Shown here: piece by piece, positions 8,681 to 16,665 of the stretch
Position numbering within the stretch: the stretch's first letter is position 1
Layout: each line of letters starts with the position of its first letter
NCBI GenBank assembly: GCA_028284885.1
Contig: JANQQW010000216.1
Coordinates: 1-43,083 of the forward strand
Length of the DNA stretch: 43,083 nt
Origin: Planctomycetaceae bacterium
Lineage (GTDB): Bacteria > Planctomycetota > Planctomycetia > Planctomycetales > Planctomycetaceae
Reading direction: 5' to 3'
Notes under the pieces: model-generated
Seen by the model: only the letters and a program-made list of their open reading frames with translations
Database searches by the model: none
What the model was told of the DNA's origin: nothing
Translations under genes and position numbers: made by a program

Positions 8681-10021
8681 ATGCAGCAGATCTTTGCGGG
8701 CACAGCTCGGACAGACCTCCTCGAAGCGATCCGATCCAAGTGCGAGTCGCACGCCTTGGCGTGTGTCGGGCTCAACGAGTCCTTCGCCGGCCAGTCCCGT
8801 CCGACCGCCGTTCTCGATCTGACCGCGGACGGACACACGCTGGAGTCCGTCTCCGAGTTCCTCGGCCGCCTTGCCGAGGCCCGGCGACCGGCGAGGCTCG
8901 TCGTCCTCGAGGACGGCACGCTCCCCGCGGCCCTCGTGGAGACAGTCGACCTGTTTCGGCCGACGTACGTCTCCCTCGACGGCTTCTCGGCCAGCGAGCT
9001 CGTCGCCAGCCTGACGGAGCCGCCCACCGGCGTCGCCTTCCCGGAGTCGCGTCGGGTCGAGTCGGCGGGCGTCTGCTTCCGGACCTACGAACACCGTCTG
9101 TTCGACGTCTACGAACAGGTCCGCCGGATCGCCGTGCACGACGTGACCCTGTTGATCGTCGGGGAGACCGGGACCGGCAAGTCGACCCTCGCCCGGCTCA
9201 TCCACGACTGTTCCCCCCGCTGCGAGGGCCCGTTCCGGACGGTCGCCTGCGGAACCCTGCCCCCGGACATCATCGAGAGCGAACTTTTCGGACACGTTCG
9301 CGGGGCGTTCACCGGAGCCGACCGGCGGAAGGAAGGCCGCTTCGCCTCCGCCGCCGGCGGCACGCTGCTGCTCGACGAGATCGACGTGCTGGGCAACAAG
9401 CAGCAGGCGATGCTGCTCCGCGTGATCGAGACCGGCGAGTACGAGCCGGTCGGGTCGTCGGAGACGGTGCAGTCCAACGCCCGGCTGATCGTCGCCGCCA
9501 ACGTCGAACTCGAGAAGCTCGCGGAGACCGACGAGTTCCGGGCCGACCTGTACTACCGGCTGAACGTGCTCGAGGTTCGGCTGCCACCGCTCCGCGAACG
9601 GACGATCGACTTGATCCCGCTGACGATGCAGTTCGTCCGCGAGACCGGTCGCGAACGTGGAATCGCGATCGACCGTGTCGAGATCGAGCTGCTCGACCTC
9701 GTCCGACGGTACCCGTGGCCGGGCAACCTCCGGGAGTTGAAGAACCACGTGCAACGGGCCGTGCTGTTCTCCGAGGACGGCCTCGTCTCGACGGACGGGC
9801 TCTCTCCGAAGATCCTCAACTGGACGGAGTCCCGGGCGCCTGCGACCGACTGCCTCGCGGAGCAGGTCGCCGACGCCGAACGAACGCTCGTCGAACAGGC
9901 ACTTCGCAAGAACGGCTTCAAGCGGGTCGCCACGGCGAAGGCGCTCGGCATCAGCCGCGTCGGACTCTACAAGAAGATGAAGCGGCTCGGGCTACTCGAC
10001 ACCACGCCGTCGTCGCGCTGA
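8681..10021 (+). CDS. sigma-54 enhancer-binding transcriptional activator (AAA+, Fis-type HTH)
   Basis: This 446-residue ATPase should remodel RNA polymerase-sigma-54 at -24/-12 promoters. Seen: Walker A GETGTGKST (161-169), the sigma-54 contact loop GAFTGA (208-213), Walker B LLLDEID (229-235), arginine-finger region FRADLYYRLNV (287-297), PWPGNLREL (345-353) and a C-terminal Fis-like helix-turn-helix (about 400-437, FKRVATAKALGISRVGLYKK). The N-terminal about 115 residues look like a shrunken receiver: VLDLTADG and ARLVVLEDG could be strands 3 and 4, but the acidic pair of strand 1 and the Lys of strand 5 are missing. No histidine kinase gene is nearby. GGGAG precedes the ATG. Its position inside the Tad locus suggests control of pilus genes. 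Its last 30 bases overlap the convergent tadC gene. Confidence 0.9.
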   Translation: MQQIFAGTARTDLLEAIRSKCESHALACVGLNESFAGQSRPTAVLDLTADGHTLESVSEFLGRLAEARRPARLVVLEDGTLPAALVETVDLFRPTYVSLDGFSASELVASLTEPPTGVAFPESRRVESAGVCFRTYEHRLFDVYEQVRRIAVHDVTLLIVGETGTGKSTLARLIHDCSPRCEGPFRTVACGTLPPDIIESELFGHVRGAFTGADRRKEGRFASAAGGTLLLDEIDVLGNKQQAMLLRVIETGEYEPVGSSETVQSNARLIVAANVELEKLAETDEFRADLYYRLNVLEVRLPPLRERTIDLIPLTMQFVRETGRERGIAIDRVEIELLDLVRRYPWPGNLRELKNHVQRAVLFSEDGLVSTDGLSPKILNWTESRAPATDCLAEQVADAERTLVEQALRKNGFKRVATAKALGISRVGLYKKMKRLGLLDTTPSSR

Positions 10022-11089
10022 CCGGTCCCGGTCGTCCGGCTGGGCGCTCGCGGTGAATCCGCTCTCCCGGCCGTCCCCTCCGATCCGCTCGGTCGGCATG
10101 CTGAGATAGGGGTCGTCGAACTCGAGCGGCTGCATGCTGCTCAACGTCTGTGGGTTCAGCGGGCCGCCTGGTTCGTGGGCGTTCCTCACGAAGTCCGCGA
10201 GCTTCAGGACCGGCGGCCCGCAGAGCAGCACGAAGATCGGCGGGGCGAGGCAGGTCACCACGGGGAACAGCAGGGCGATGCTCGCCCGCCCGGCTCGCTC
10301 CTCCGCCCGTTGACGGTGCTCCAGTCGGACGGCGTCGGAGAAGTCGCTGACGGCCTTGCTCACGCTCGTGCCGAGCGTCTCGGTCTGCGACACCAGCGCC
10401 GCGAGCGCCCGGGTGTCGGGTGTCTCGATGCGGGTGGCGAAGTTCCGCAGTGCCGCTCCCACGGAGTCGGCGTCCGCCTGGCGGCGGATGATCTCGAACT
10501 CGACCGCCACGTCGGGCCGGCCCTCGGCGAGTTCGCTGCCCGCCCGCTCCATCGACTCCGGAAGGGTCAGTCCGCCAGAGAGACACATGCTGATGAGGTC
10601 CAGTGCGTCCGGCAGTCCCCGTTCGATACGGGCCACGCGGCGGGACGCCTGCTGCGCGAGCAGCAGCCGCGGCAACCCGTAGCCGAGCGCCGCCGTGACG
10701 ACCGCGATCCCCGCCAACGGCAACGGCAGCCGCGAGCCCGGATCCGCCATCGCGGCCAGCGTGCCGAAGAGGCAGAGCATTCCGATCGCAAGCACGTTGC
10801 GGAACGCGAGGAACTCGATCAACGCGTCCCGCTGGTAGTGGCCGGCGCGCTTTAGCTCGCGGCCGATCGTGTCGATCTGCTTCTCCGTCTGGGGGACGAT
10901 CGAGGCCCCCAGGACGAGCAGCCTGCGAACGAACCCGCTCCGTCCCTCGGACGAAACCCCCTCGACGAGCGGGGCCTCGACGAGTGTCGGCCGGGCCTCC
11001 CCCTTGCGGCGTTGGGTCAACTCCACGACCACGACCACGATCAACGCGATCGCGACGAAGACGGCCAACGTGACGAGTTCGACGAACAT
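9992..11089 (-). CDS. tadC: Tad pilus inner-membrane platform protein TadC
   Basis: The 365-residue product is a T2SS F-domain protein that forms, with TadB, the inner-membrane platform moved by the TadA ATPase. Seen: an N-terminal membrane helix (VELVTLAVFVAIALIVVVVV), cytoplasmic segment, two helices around residues 95-140, then the F domain with the classic GLPDALDLISMCLSGGLTLPESM and the Gln/Thr-rich phrase LAALVSQTETLGTSVSKA. A terminal hydrophobic hairpin (SIALLFPVVTCLAPPIFVLL) follows, and then a long basic, probably disordered tail (SARRRRGVE). The start lies 3 bases after the tadB stop. The 3' end overlaps the convergent regulator gene by 30 bases. Confidence 0.88.
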   Translation of the reverse strand: MFVELVTLAVFVAIALIVVVVVELTQRRKGEARPTLVEAPLVEGVSSEGRSGFVRRLLVLGASIVPQTEKQIDTIGRELKRAGHYQRDALIEFLAFRNVLAIGMLCLFGTLAAMADPGSRLPLPLAGIAVVTAALGYGLPRLLLAQQASRRVARIERGLPDALDLISMCLSGGLTLPESMERAGSELAEGRPDVAVEFEIIRRQADADSVGAALRNFATRIETPDTRALAALVSQTETLGTSVSKAVSDFSDAVRLEHRQRAEERAGRASIALLFPVVTCLAPPIFVLLCGPPVLKLADFVRNAHEPGGPLNPQTLSSMQPLEFDDPYLSMPTERIGGDGRESGFTASAQPDDRDRSARRRRGVE

Positions 11090-11092
11090 CGG

Positions 11093-12013
11093 TCAGTCCT
11101 CCTCGGCCCGAATGAGCCGCGCGACCCAGAGCAGGCCGACCACCTGGAGCACGGCCGCGGCGACGAGCAGCGTCTGCCCTGTCGGATTCTCCATCAGGAC
11201 GCGGAGATGGTCCGGACGAACGACGAGGAAGACCGCGAACAGGACGGGGGCCAGTGTCGCGATGATCATCGCCGACATCCGCGCGGCGGCGGTCGACGTT
11301 CGCATCTGCCGCTTGTAGTTGAGTCTGGTCCGCGCGACGGTCGCCATGCGGTCGAGAGCCGTCGGGAGGTGCCCGCCCGAGCGACGGTGGACGGTCATCA
11401 CCGAGGCGAGCATCCGCAGTTCGGACAGCCGGACCCGCTTCGCGAGCGTCTCCATCGTGGCCGAAACGCTGCCCCCCATCTCCAAGTGCCGTGAGCAGCG
11501 GGCGAGTTCGGCACCGAGCGGCCCGGACATCTCCTTGCCGGCGAAGTGAACGGCCTGATCGATGCTCCGTCCGGCCTGCACGGCACGGGAGAGCAGGTCG
11601 AACAGGTGGGGCAGGTCGTTTGCCATCCGGGTCATTCGCCGGTGTCGCTGCACCAGGAACACCACGATGGCCGCGGCCATGCCGAGCCCCCCCGCCACCA
11701 GGCCCGGAAGCAGGTCGTCGAAGAAGAAGCCGGCGACCCCGCCCGTGAACAGCCCGCTCGCGAGGATCACGAGGAACCCGGTCAGCGGAGCCAACTCCCA
11801 GCCGGTCTCCCACATCAAGCGGTCGAACGCGAGGTCGATGCGACCGGTGACGGTGTCGGCCTTCGGCTCGTCCCAGAAGGCCCGCGTTCGCAACGCGAGG
11901 CCGCCACCTCGGCGGCCGGAAGCCGAGGCAAGGTCGCGGACCACCATCACCAACGCGACGGCAATGCCCACCGCCGCGGTGAAGCAGACAACCGTGACGA
12001 GTTCCAAGCTCAT
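11093..12013 (-). CDS. tadB: Tad pilus inner-membrane platform protein TadB
   Basis: The 306-residue T2SS F-domain protein pairs with TadC. Seen: N-terminal helix (LVTVVCFTAAVGIAVALVMVV), two helices at about 78-125, the F domain with NDLPHLFDLLSRAVQAGRSI and LAKRVRLSELRMLASVMTVH, an MSAMIIATLAPVLFAVFLVV helix and a final helix (LLVAAAVLQVVGLLWVARLI). Its ATG overlaps the tadA stop as ATGA, implying translational coupling, and tadC follows 3 bases later. Gene order tadA-tadB-tadC is the conserved Tad core. Confidence 0.88.
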   Translation of the reverse strand: MSLELVTVVCFTAAVGIAVALVMVVRDLASASGRRGGGLALRTRAFWDEPKADTVTGRIDLAFDRLMWETGWELAPLTGFLVILASGLFTGGVAGFFFDDLLPGLVAGGLGMAAAIVVFLVQRHRRMTRMANDLPHLFDLLSRAVQAGRSIDQAVHFAGKEMSGPLGAELARCSRHLEMGGSVSATMETLAKRVRLSELRMLASVMTVHRRSGGHLPTALDRMATVARTRLNYKRQMRTSTAAARMSAMIIATLAPVLFAVFLVVRPDHLRVLMENPTGQTLLVAAAVLQVVGLLWVARLIRAEED

Positions 12014-13371
12014 ACCGTCACACCCGTCGCGTTCTCAGTGGGGACGCCGTTCGAGCGGTCGGCGTCGAACAGCGACTCCGGCACGTCGACTCCCGCGGCG
12101 TGGATCTTCTCGAGACACCTGGGCGAGTTGCCGCAGGCCTCGAACTCGCCGACCGCCTGCCCGTCCTCCTCGACACCCGCCTTCCGGAACGTGAACAGGT
12201 CGCGGAGCTCGTACTCGCCGTCTCGAACGCCGTTCAGTTCCGAGACTCGGACGACCTTCCGCATCCCGCCCCGCAGCCGGGCCACGTGCAGGACGAGGTC
12301 GATCCCGGCGGCGATGTACTCGCGCACCACCGGCACGGGGAAGTCGTGGCCCGCCATGCCGACCATCATCTCCAGCCGGGAGAGCGCGTCGCGGGTGTCG
12401 TTGGCGTGAATCGTGGTGAACGATCCGTCGTGTCCGGTGTTCATCGCCTGAAGCATGTCGAGCGCCTCGGGACCGCGGACCTCGCCGACGATGATCCGGT
12501 CCGGTCGCATTCGCAGGCTGTTCCGCACGAGGTCGCGCTGCGTCACCTCGCCGGTGTGCTCGGTGTTCGCGGGGCGGGTCTCCATTCGGACCACGTGGCG
12601 ATGCTGCAGGACCAGCTCCGCCGCGTCCTCGATCGTCACGACCCGCTCCTCCGGGGACATGAACCGGGTCAGGCAGTTCAGCAGCGTGGTCTTGCCCGCT
12701 CCCGTGCCGCCGACGATGAGGAAGCTCAGCCGGGCGTCGACCGCGGCAATCAAGAAGTCCGCCATCGACGTGCTCAGCGACCCGTTGTCGAGCAGGTCGT
12801 CGAGCTGCAGGGGCTGCGCGCCGAAGCGGCGGATGGAGAGGCTGGGCGAGTCGAGGGCGAGCGGGGGGAGGACGGCGTTCACCCGCGAGCCGTCGGGCAG
12901 CCGGGCGTCGACCATCGGGCTCGACTCGTCGATGCGGCGACCGACGCGGGCGACGATTCGCTGGATGATCCGCGTGAGGTGCGCCTCGTCGGCGAACAGC
13001 ACGTCGGTCAGTTCGAGCCGTCCGCGACGTTCGACGTACACCTCCCACGGGTGGTTGACGAGGATGTCGGCGATCTCGTCGTCGGCGAACAACGGCTCCA
13101 GCGGCCCGAGGCCGAAGACCTCGTCCACGATCTCGTCGCGGAGCAGCAGCCGTTCCTGCTCGTCGAGGTTCGGGCCGTGCGTGCGGACGAGCTCGGCGGC
13201 GACGTCGGTCACCTGCTTCCGCAGCTGCCGGTCGTTGCCGACGGCCAGCATGGAGAGTTCGAGCGCGTCGACGAGGTGCGCGTGCAGATCGACCTTCAGC
13301 CGTTGCCGTTGGAGGCGCTCCGGATCGGGCGTCCGCGGGGCGGTGTCGAGATTCGTGGCGAGCGTCGTCAT
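12010..13371 (-). CDS. tadA: Tad pilus assembly/retraction ATPase TadA (CpaF)
   Basis: The 453-residue hexameric ATPase powers Flp pilus extension and retraction at the cytoplasmic face. Seen: an N1 region (about 25-120; [21 protein letters not shown]), an N2 region ([18 protein letters not shown]), Walker [11 protein letters not shown] (221-230), Asp box TIEDAAEL (246-253), Walker [10 protein letters not shown] (292-300) and His box [13 protein letters not shown] (313-325). About 50 C-terminal residues after the ATPase core form an acidic extension with two Cys. The usual upstream partner tadZ/cpaE (a MinD-like localisation ATPase) is absent: only 58 bases separate this gene from cpaB. Confidence 0.93.
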   Translation of the reverse strand: MTTLATNLDTAPRTPDPERLQRQRLKVDLHAHLVDALELSMLAVGNDRQLRKQVTDVAAELVRTHGPNLDEQERLLLRDEIVDEVFGLGPLEPLFADDEIADILVNHPWEVYVERRGRLELTDVLFADEAHLTRIIQRIVARVGRRIDESSPMVDARLPDGSRVNAVLPPLALDSPSLSIRRFGAQPLQLDDLLDNGSLSTSMADFLIAAVDARLSFLIVGGTGAGKTTLLNCLTRFMSPEERVVTIEDAAELVLQHRHVVRMETRPANTEHTGEVTQRDLVRNSLRMRPDRIIVGEVRGPEALDMLQAMNTGHDGSFTTIHANDTRDALSRLEMMVGMAGHDFPVPVVREYIAAGIDLVLHVARLRGGMRKVVRVSELNGVRDGEYELRDLFTFRKAGVEEDGQAVGEFEACGNSPRCLEKIHAAGVDVPESLFDADRSNGVPTENATGVTV

Positions 13372-13429
13372 CCGGGGTTCGGCTTCGTTTCGGGAACGAG
13401 GCGGGGGACGACGGGCACTGGTCCCGAGA

Positions 13430-14380
13430 TCACTTCTCGAGCTTGGCCGACTCGATCCCGCCGGGAATCACGAGGTTCGGAAGGGGATCCGCCGTGATCG
13501 GGGTCTCGATCAGCTCGGGCCACCGCTCCTCGGCCGGCACGGACTCGCGGAACTCGAGTTCCGCCTTCTTGCCGCCGTTGTACAGTTGCAGGCGGTGAGT
13601 CTGGACGACGTACTTCCGCCCCATGAGCTGGTTGAGGGTTACCTTGTCACCGTAGGGGTCGCGTCGGGTCGTCGTCGAGACGAATTCCTCGGCTTCGATG
13701 GGGTTTCGGAGGGTCAGCGACAACTCGCCCCTCCCTTCCACCACCTTCATCGCCTTGGCCTGCGTCGGCGTCAGGGCGAGCGTGACGTTGCCCGGTTCGC
13801 TCCCGCGGTAGCCCTCGACGATCTTGTCCTCGACGGCGAGGACGACGGTCCCCTCGACCAGTGTCATCGTGGTCTCCGGGTACCCGTCGGTCGACTGGGC
13901 TCGGAAGAGGACGTCGACGTGCGAGCCGGGGCGGGCGAATCCGGCGACCGCCCCGATGTTCTGGATCGGCACGGTCACGGCTCGGAAGCCGGGCTTCAAC
14001 GCGGACGCGATACCCGGGGCCATGCCGTCCGGGTAGAACATCGTCGGCTCGAACACCTCGCCCGCGGCGACGGGAATCTTCAGGACACGCCCGACCAGCT
14101 GGGCCGTCGAGTTCATGAAGGCCTTCCCGGCGTACTCGGACTTCGAGAACTGCTCGGGGGTCATCCGGTGCACGACGAAGTCGTTCACCGTCAGCGGCCG
14201 GTCCGCGACGATGTCGTCCGCGGCGATCGGGACGGTCACCATCCGGGTGTTCGGCGACTCCGGGGCCGGAGCGGCCACCACGGGCTGGTGGAGGTACTGC
14301 CGGACCGCGATCGCCCCCCCGAGCCCAAGGAGGATCGCGAACACGAGGGCGGTCATCGTGCCGGGACTAATTCGTGCCAT
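13430..14380 (-). CDS. cpaB: Tad pilus assembly protein CpaB/RcpC
   Basis: The 316-residue product has an N-terminal membrane anchor ([18 protein letters not shown]) and a periplasmic SAF domain. The SAF domain runs from about [21 protein letters not shown] through [20 protein letters not shown]. An RcpC-like domain follows ([28 protein letters not shown], then [15 protein letters not shown]). Known: CpaB/RcpC works with the secretin CpaC/RcpA, whose gene here is on the other arm 7 kb away. It heads the cpaB-tadA-tadB-tadC cluster and lies 123 bases after pilin 2. A possible sigma-54 element (CGGTATC-GAAG-TTGCA) precedes it. Confidence 0.88.
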   Translation of the reverse strand: MARISPGTMTALVFAILLGLGGAIAVRQYLHQPVVAAPAPESPNTRMVTVPIAADDIVADRPLTVNDFVVHRMTPEQFSKSEYAGKAFMNSTAQLVGRVLKIPVAAGEVFEPTMFYPDGMAPGIASALKPGFRAVTVPIQNIGAVAGFARPGSHVDVLFRAQSTDGYPETTMTLVEGTVVLAVEDKIVEGYRGSEPGNVTLALTPTQAKAMKVVEGRGELSLTLRNPIEAEEFVSTTTRRDPYGDKVTLNQLMGRKYVVQTHRLQLYNGGKKAELEFRESVPAEERWPELIETPITADPLPNLVIPGGIESAKLEK

Positions 14381-14460
14381 GGCTCCGTGTTCCTGCTGTT
14401 TCGTCCGAGACTTGGGGCGACTCGTGAACTCCGACGAGATCGACCGGCTGGGTTTCGGGG

Positions 14461-14477
14461 TGCAACTTCGATACCGG
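14461..14477 (-). promoter_or_regulatory. weak candidate sigma-54 promoter before cpaB
   Basis: On the minus strand CGGTATCGAAGTTGCA has GG and GC separated by 10 bases and a perfect -12 half (TTGCA), but the -24 half keeps only GG. The predicted start would be near 14450, 70 bases before the cpaB ATG. It could give the core genes a basal promoter independent of the pilins. Confidence 0.25.
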
Positions 14478-14503
14478 CGGGACGACGCGTGCCGCCCGAA
14501 TGG

Positions 14504-14803
14504 TTAGTTCTCGGGGGAGGCTGGGAGACGAACCGAGATTCCGGCCGGTTCGGCGTCCGCGGGGTCGTCGAGCGTCGACGAGTCGATGAAAACGCTCGTC
14601 TGACCGTTGAGCGTGAAGGAATAGCTCTGGTCGAGGTTGTCGAGGGCGGCGGCGGCGTCACCGAACTCCTGCACGATGGTGTCCCTGACCGTGACCAGGC
14701 CGGGAAGGGCGGCCAGCACGAGCAACGTGACCATCAGCAGGTACGCGGCCGGCTGGATGCCGCCGTCGGTGTCGTGAGCCAGTCGCCGAAGCGTTCTCGT
14801 CAT
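14504..14803 (-). CDS. Tad/Flp-type pilin 2, lacking the conserved Glu
   Basis: The 99-residue product aligns without gaps to pilin 1 over its first 60 residues. Shared are a basic leader to DGG/AG at 13-15, a hydrophobic helix, VRD at 39-41, VQE at 44-46 and QSY at 59-61. The Glu at position 20 of pilin 1 is Ala here (IQPAAYLLM). Known: in type IV pilin-like proteins that Glu is needed for polymerisation, and minor tip pseudopilins such as GspK lack it. Inference: a minor or initiating pilin. The C-terminus ([19 protein letters not shown]) parallels pilin 1. The start at 14803 is chosen by this alignment; upstream in-frame ATG codons lie in the preceding hairpin region. It is probably co-transcribed with pilin 1. 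Confidence 0.75.
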   Translation of the reverse strand: MTRTLRRLAHDTDGGIQPAAYLLMVTLLVLAALPGLVTVRDTIVQEFGDAAAALDNLDQSYSFTLNGQTSVFIDSSTLDDPADAEPAGISVRLPASPEN

Positions 14804-14835
14804 CGCGACGAATCTCGGGAGTGATTCGAGAGTCG

Positions 14836-14870
14836 CGGAGCCACGGCGGGAAACGCCCGTCGTGGCTCCG
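14836..14870 (-). promoter_or_regulatory. strong hairpin between pilin 1 and pilin 2
   Basis: Arms of 15 bases (14836-14850 and 14856-14870) pair with one G-T wobble around a 5-base loop. It lies 31 bases after the pilin 1 stop and 33 bases before the pilin 2 start. There is no T-run, so it is more likely an mRNA stabiliser, processing site or partial terminator that lets the abundant major pilin be expressed above the downstream assembly genes. Confidence 0.65.
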
Positions 14871-14901
14871 CTCGAAGGTCTCAACCGATCACGCGAGGCG
14901 A

Positions 14902-15228
14902 TCAGTTCTCGGCCTGCGCCGCGTTCTGGACCGTGATGCAGCCCGGTTCGGCATCCGCGTTGTCGGTCCCTTCACAGAAGTCCTCGAGATCGACGAACAG
15001 CGAGCCGGCCGTCGACGAGGTGTGTCCGGTGACACCCGAGAAGGTGTAGGACTGGTTGATGCTGCCGATCGCGAGAGCGAGGTCACCCAGCTCCTGGACG
15101 ACGGCGTCGCGAACGGTGGTGAGGCCGACGATCACGCCCAGGACGAGGATCGTGGCAACGAGGACGAGTTCCGTGGAGATGACGAAGCCGGCGTCATCGC
15201 TCCACAGACGCATCAGCATCTGCTTCAT
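14902..15228 (-). CDS. major Tad/Flp-type pilin (pilin 1)
   Basis: The 108-residue product has a short basic leader ending SDDAG (14), then FVISTE and a long hydrophobic helix (LVLVATILVLGVIVGLTTVR). An amphipathic stretch follows (DAVVQELGDLALAIGSINQSYTF), then a polar C-terminus with two Cys (DFCEGTDNADAEPGC). The Glu lies at +6 from the Gly rather than the usual +5. Known: such pilins are processed by a prepilin peptidase and polymerise through the helix; I know close relatives from planctomycetes. The start (15228) follows from the leader length. It is first in the minus arm of the Tad locus and has the best sigma-54 promoter match about 90 bases upstream, fitting the major subunit. Confidence 0.85.
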   Translation of the reverse strand: MKQMLMRLWSDDAGFVISTELVLVATILVLGVIVGLTTVRDAVVQELGDLALAIGSINQSYTFSGVTGHTSSTAGSLFVDLEDFCEGTDNADAEPGCITVQNAAQAEN

Positions 15229-15329
15229 GGGTTCTGCTTTCTCTCTCTGTGTGTTCTGTTTCTCGGCCCGCACCGACGCGGCACGGATCTCGACCGTCGC
15301 TGGCCAGTCCGGCGGTCGACGTTGAGATC

Positions 15330-15346
15330 TGCACCTAACGTGCCAA
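15330..15346 (-). promoter_or_regulatory. sigma-54 (-24/-12) promoter of the pilin 1 gene
   Basis: On the minus strand the sequence TTGGCACGTTAGGTGCA matches the consensus TGGCACG-N4-TTGCA at every position but one, with GG and GC separated by exactly 10 bases. The predicted start is near 15319, giving a leader of about 90 bases before the pilin ATG at 15228. Confidence 0.75.
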
Positions 15347-15423
15347 GAACGACACAACCCGCAGAACCACGAACGTGTGTGTTGACGCCGGGCGAACGCC
15401 CCGTGCGGCCGATCTCGTGATTC

Positions 15424-15441
15424 CACCGGTTAGCGCCGGTG
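15424..15441. promoter_or_regulatory. candidate enhancer site (UAS) upstream of pilin 1
   Basis: CACCGG-TTAGCG-CCGGTG is an inverted repeat with 6-base arms and contains the octamer GTTAGCGC variant GGTTAGCGCC. It lies about 105-120 bases upstream of the predicted sigma-54 start, the normal distance for an enhancer-binding protein. The same octamer occurs upstream of pilin 3 and of the glycosyltransferase at 18377. Confidence 0.45.
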
Positions 15442-15477
15442 TCCCCGTTGGGAACGTCGCCTCTCAGGGTCGCCGGG

Positions 15478-16665
15478 TCATTCGACGCCGACTCGGCGGT
15501 TCCGGTCGAACGCGACCTCGTGCGGGAAACGTCCCCGCCAGAGCGCCAGCGCACGGCCGGCGTGCGAGAGGTACGTGTAGTAGCGGGTCACGTCCCGTTC
15601 GCTGAAGTCGTCGACCTGCTCCACGATCCACCGCGCCGCGTCCCGGACGACCTGCCGCGGCGGCAGCACTTCCTCCGGTGCCAGCGACCACCACTCGAGG
15701 ACGTGGCCGGTGACGAGGACGCGACGTTCCAGCGGCGGACGGGTGCTGCCGCCGGCCAAGCGGTCCGAGCCGTCCCAGTCCGCGTCCCACGAGCCGTCCT
15801 CGGCCTGCGTGGCGACCAGTCGCTCGGTCAGGCTGCGGAGGTGGTCGATCACGAACGCCCGCGTCTCGTCGTCCAGGACGTCGATCTCGTCGTCGACGCG
15901 GACCAGCATCACCAGGGCGTGAACCCGGTGGTTGCCGTAGCAGACGCCGAACGTCGGCTGTTGCCGCACGATCCGCCGGGCCAGCCGGTTGAAGTCGATC
16001 GACTGCCCTTCCGTCGTCGTCCAGGGCTCGCTCGTCGGCGCATAGAGTACGAAGGCGAGCGTCGACCACTCGTACTCCTGCTGGTTCAGGCTGAACCGCC
16101 GCCGAGCGTCCTCGAAGATCGCACGGACGGTCGTCTCGCCGCTGTCGAGCAGCACCGGGTAGTCGAGTGGCGTACCGACCTCGGCGAGCGACGCGAGCGT
16201 GTGGTCGACGTGGCTCGACGTCGAGGCCCCCTCCTGGACGCGGACGCGGACGCCGTTCTCCGTTCGCACGAGCAGCTTGCGGGCGTCCTCTCCCCAGGCG
16301 GAGCGAAACTCACGGTAGTCGACCAGCAGTTCCCGCATCTCGACGCCGGACAGGCACCGCGGGTCTTCGAAGTTCGCCTCGACGCCCCAGAACCGCAGCG
16401 CGTGGTCGACGTGGTTGATCTTCGGCTTCGGGCCACGGAGTCGCGGCCGCAGCTTCTCGAGCACCCGACGCAGTTCGTCGTCCGAGACCACGCTCGGGTC
16501 GTCCCGCAACGGGGGGACGTGAACGGGAACCTCACGCGGCTCGGGCATTGGCCGATCCCGCTCTTCCGACAGGGCGGTCGCACGAACGGCGATGCCGGCG
16601 AGAACGCTTCCGACGACGAGGGTGTGCACCAGCACGAAGACGGTCAGTCGAACTCGATCGCTCAC
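15478..16665 (-). CDS. membrane-anchored protein with terpenoid-cyclase-like QxxDGSW motif, function unknown
   Basis: The 395-residue product has one N-terminal membrane helix (VFVLVHTLVVGSVLAGIAV) and a large extracytoplasmic part. The C-terminal half looks like an alpha/alpha toroid of the prenyltransferase/squalene-cyclase class: QAEDGSW at 287-293 matches the QxxDGSW repeat motif, and the phrases TGHVLEWWSLAP and YYTYLSHAGRALALW alternate helices as in that fold. The middle has FGVCYGNHRVHALVML. Only one clear motif copy is seen, so a cyclase activity is not implied. The GTG start overlaps the stop of the upstream glycosyltransferase gene as GTGA, so the two are translationally coupled and probably work together. 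Confidence 0.6.
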   Translation of the reverse strand: MSDRVRLTVFVLVHTLVVGSVLAGIAVRATALSEERDRPMPEPREVPVHVPPLRDDPSVVSDDELRRVLEKLRPRLRGPKPKINHVDHALRFWGVEANFEDPRCLSGVEMRELLVDYREFRSAWGEDARKLLVRTENGVRVRVQEGASTSSHVDHTLASLAEVGTPLDYPVLLDSGETTVRAIFEDARRRFSLNQQEYEWSTLAFVLYAPTSEPWTTTEGQSIDFNRLARRIVRQQPTFGVCYGNHRVHALVMLVRVDDEIDVLDDETRAFVIDHLRSLTERLVATQAEDGSWDADWDGSDRLAGGSTRPPLERRVLVTGHVLEWWSLAPEEVLPPRQVVRDAARWIVEQVDDFSERDVTRYYTYLSHAGRALALWRGRFPHEVAFDRNRRVGVE

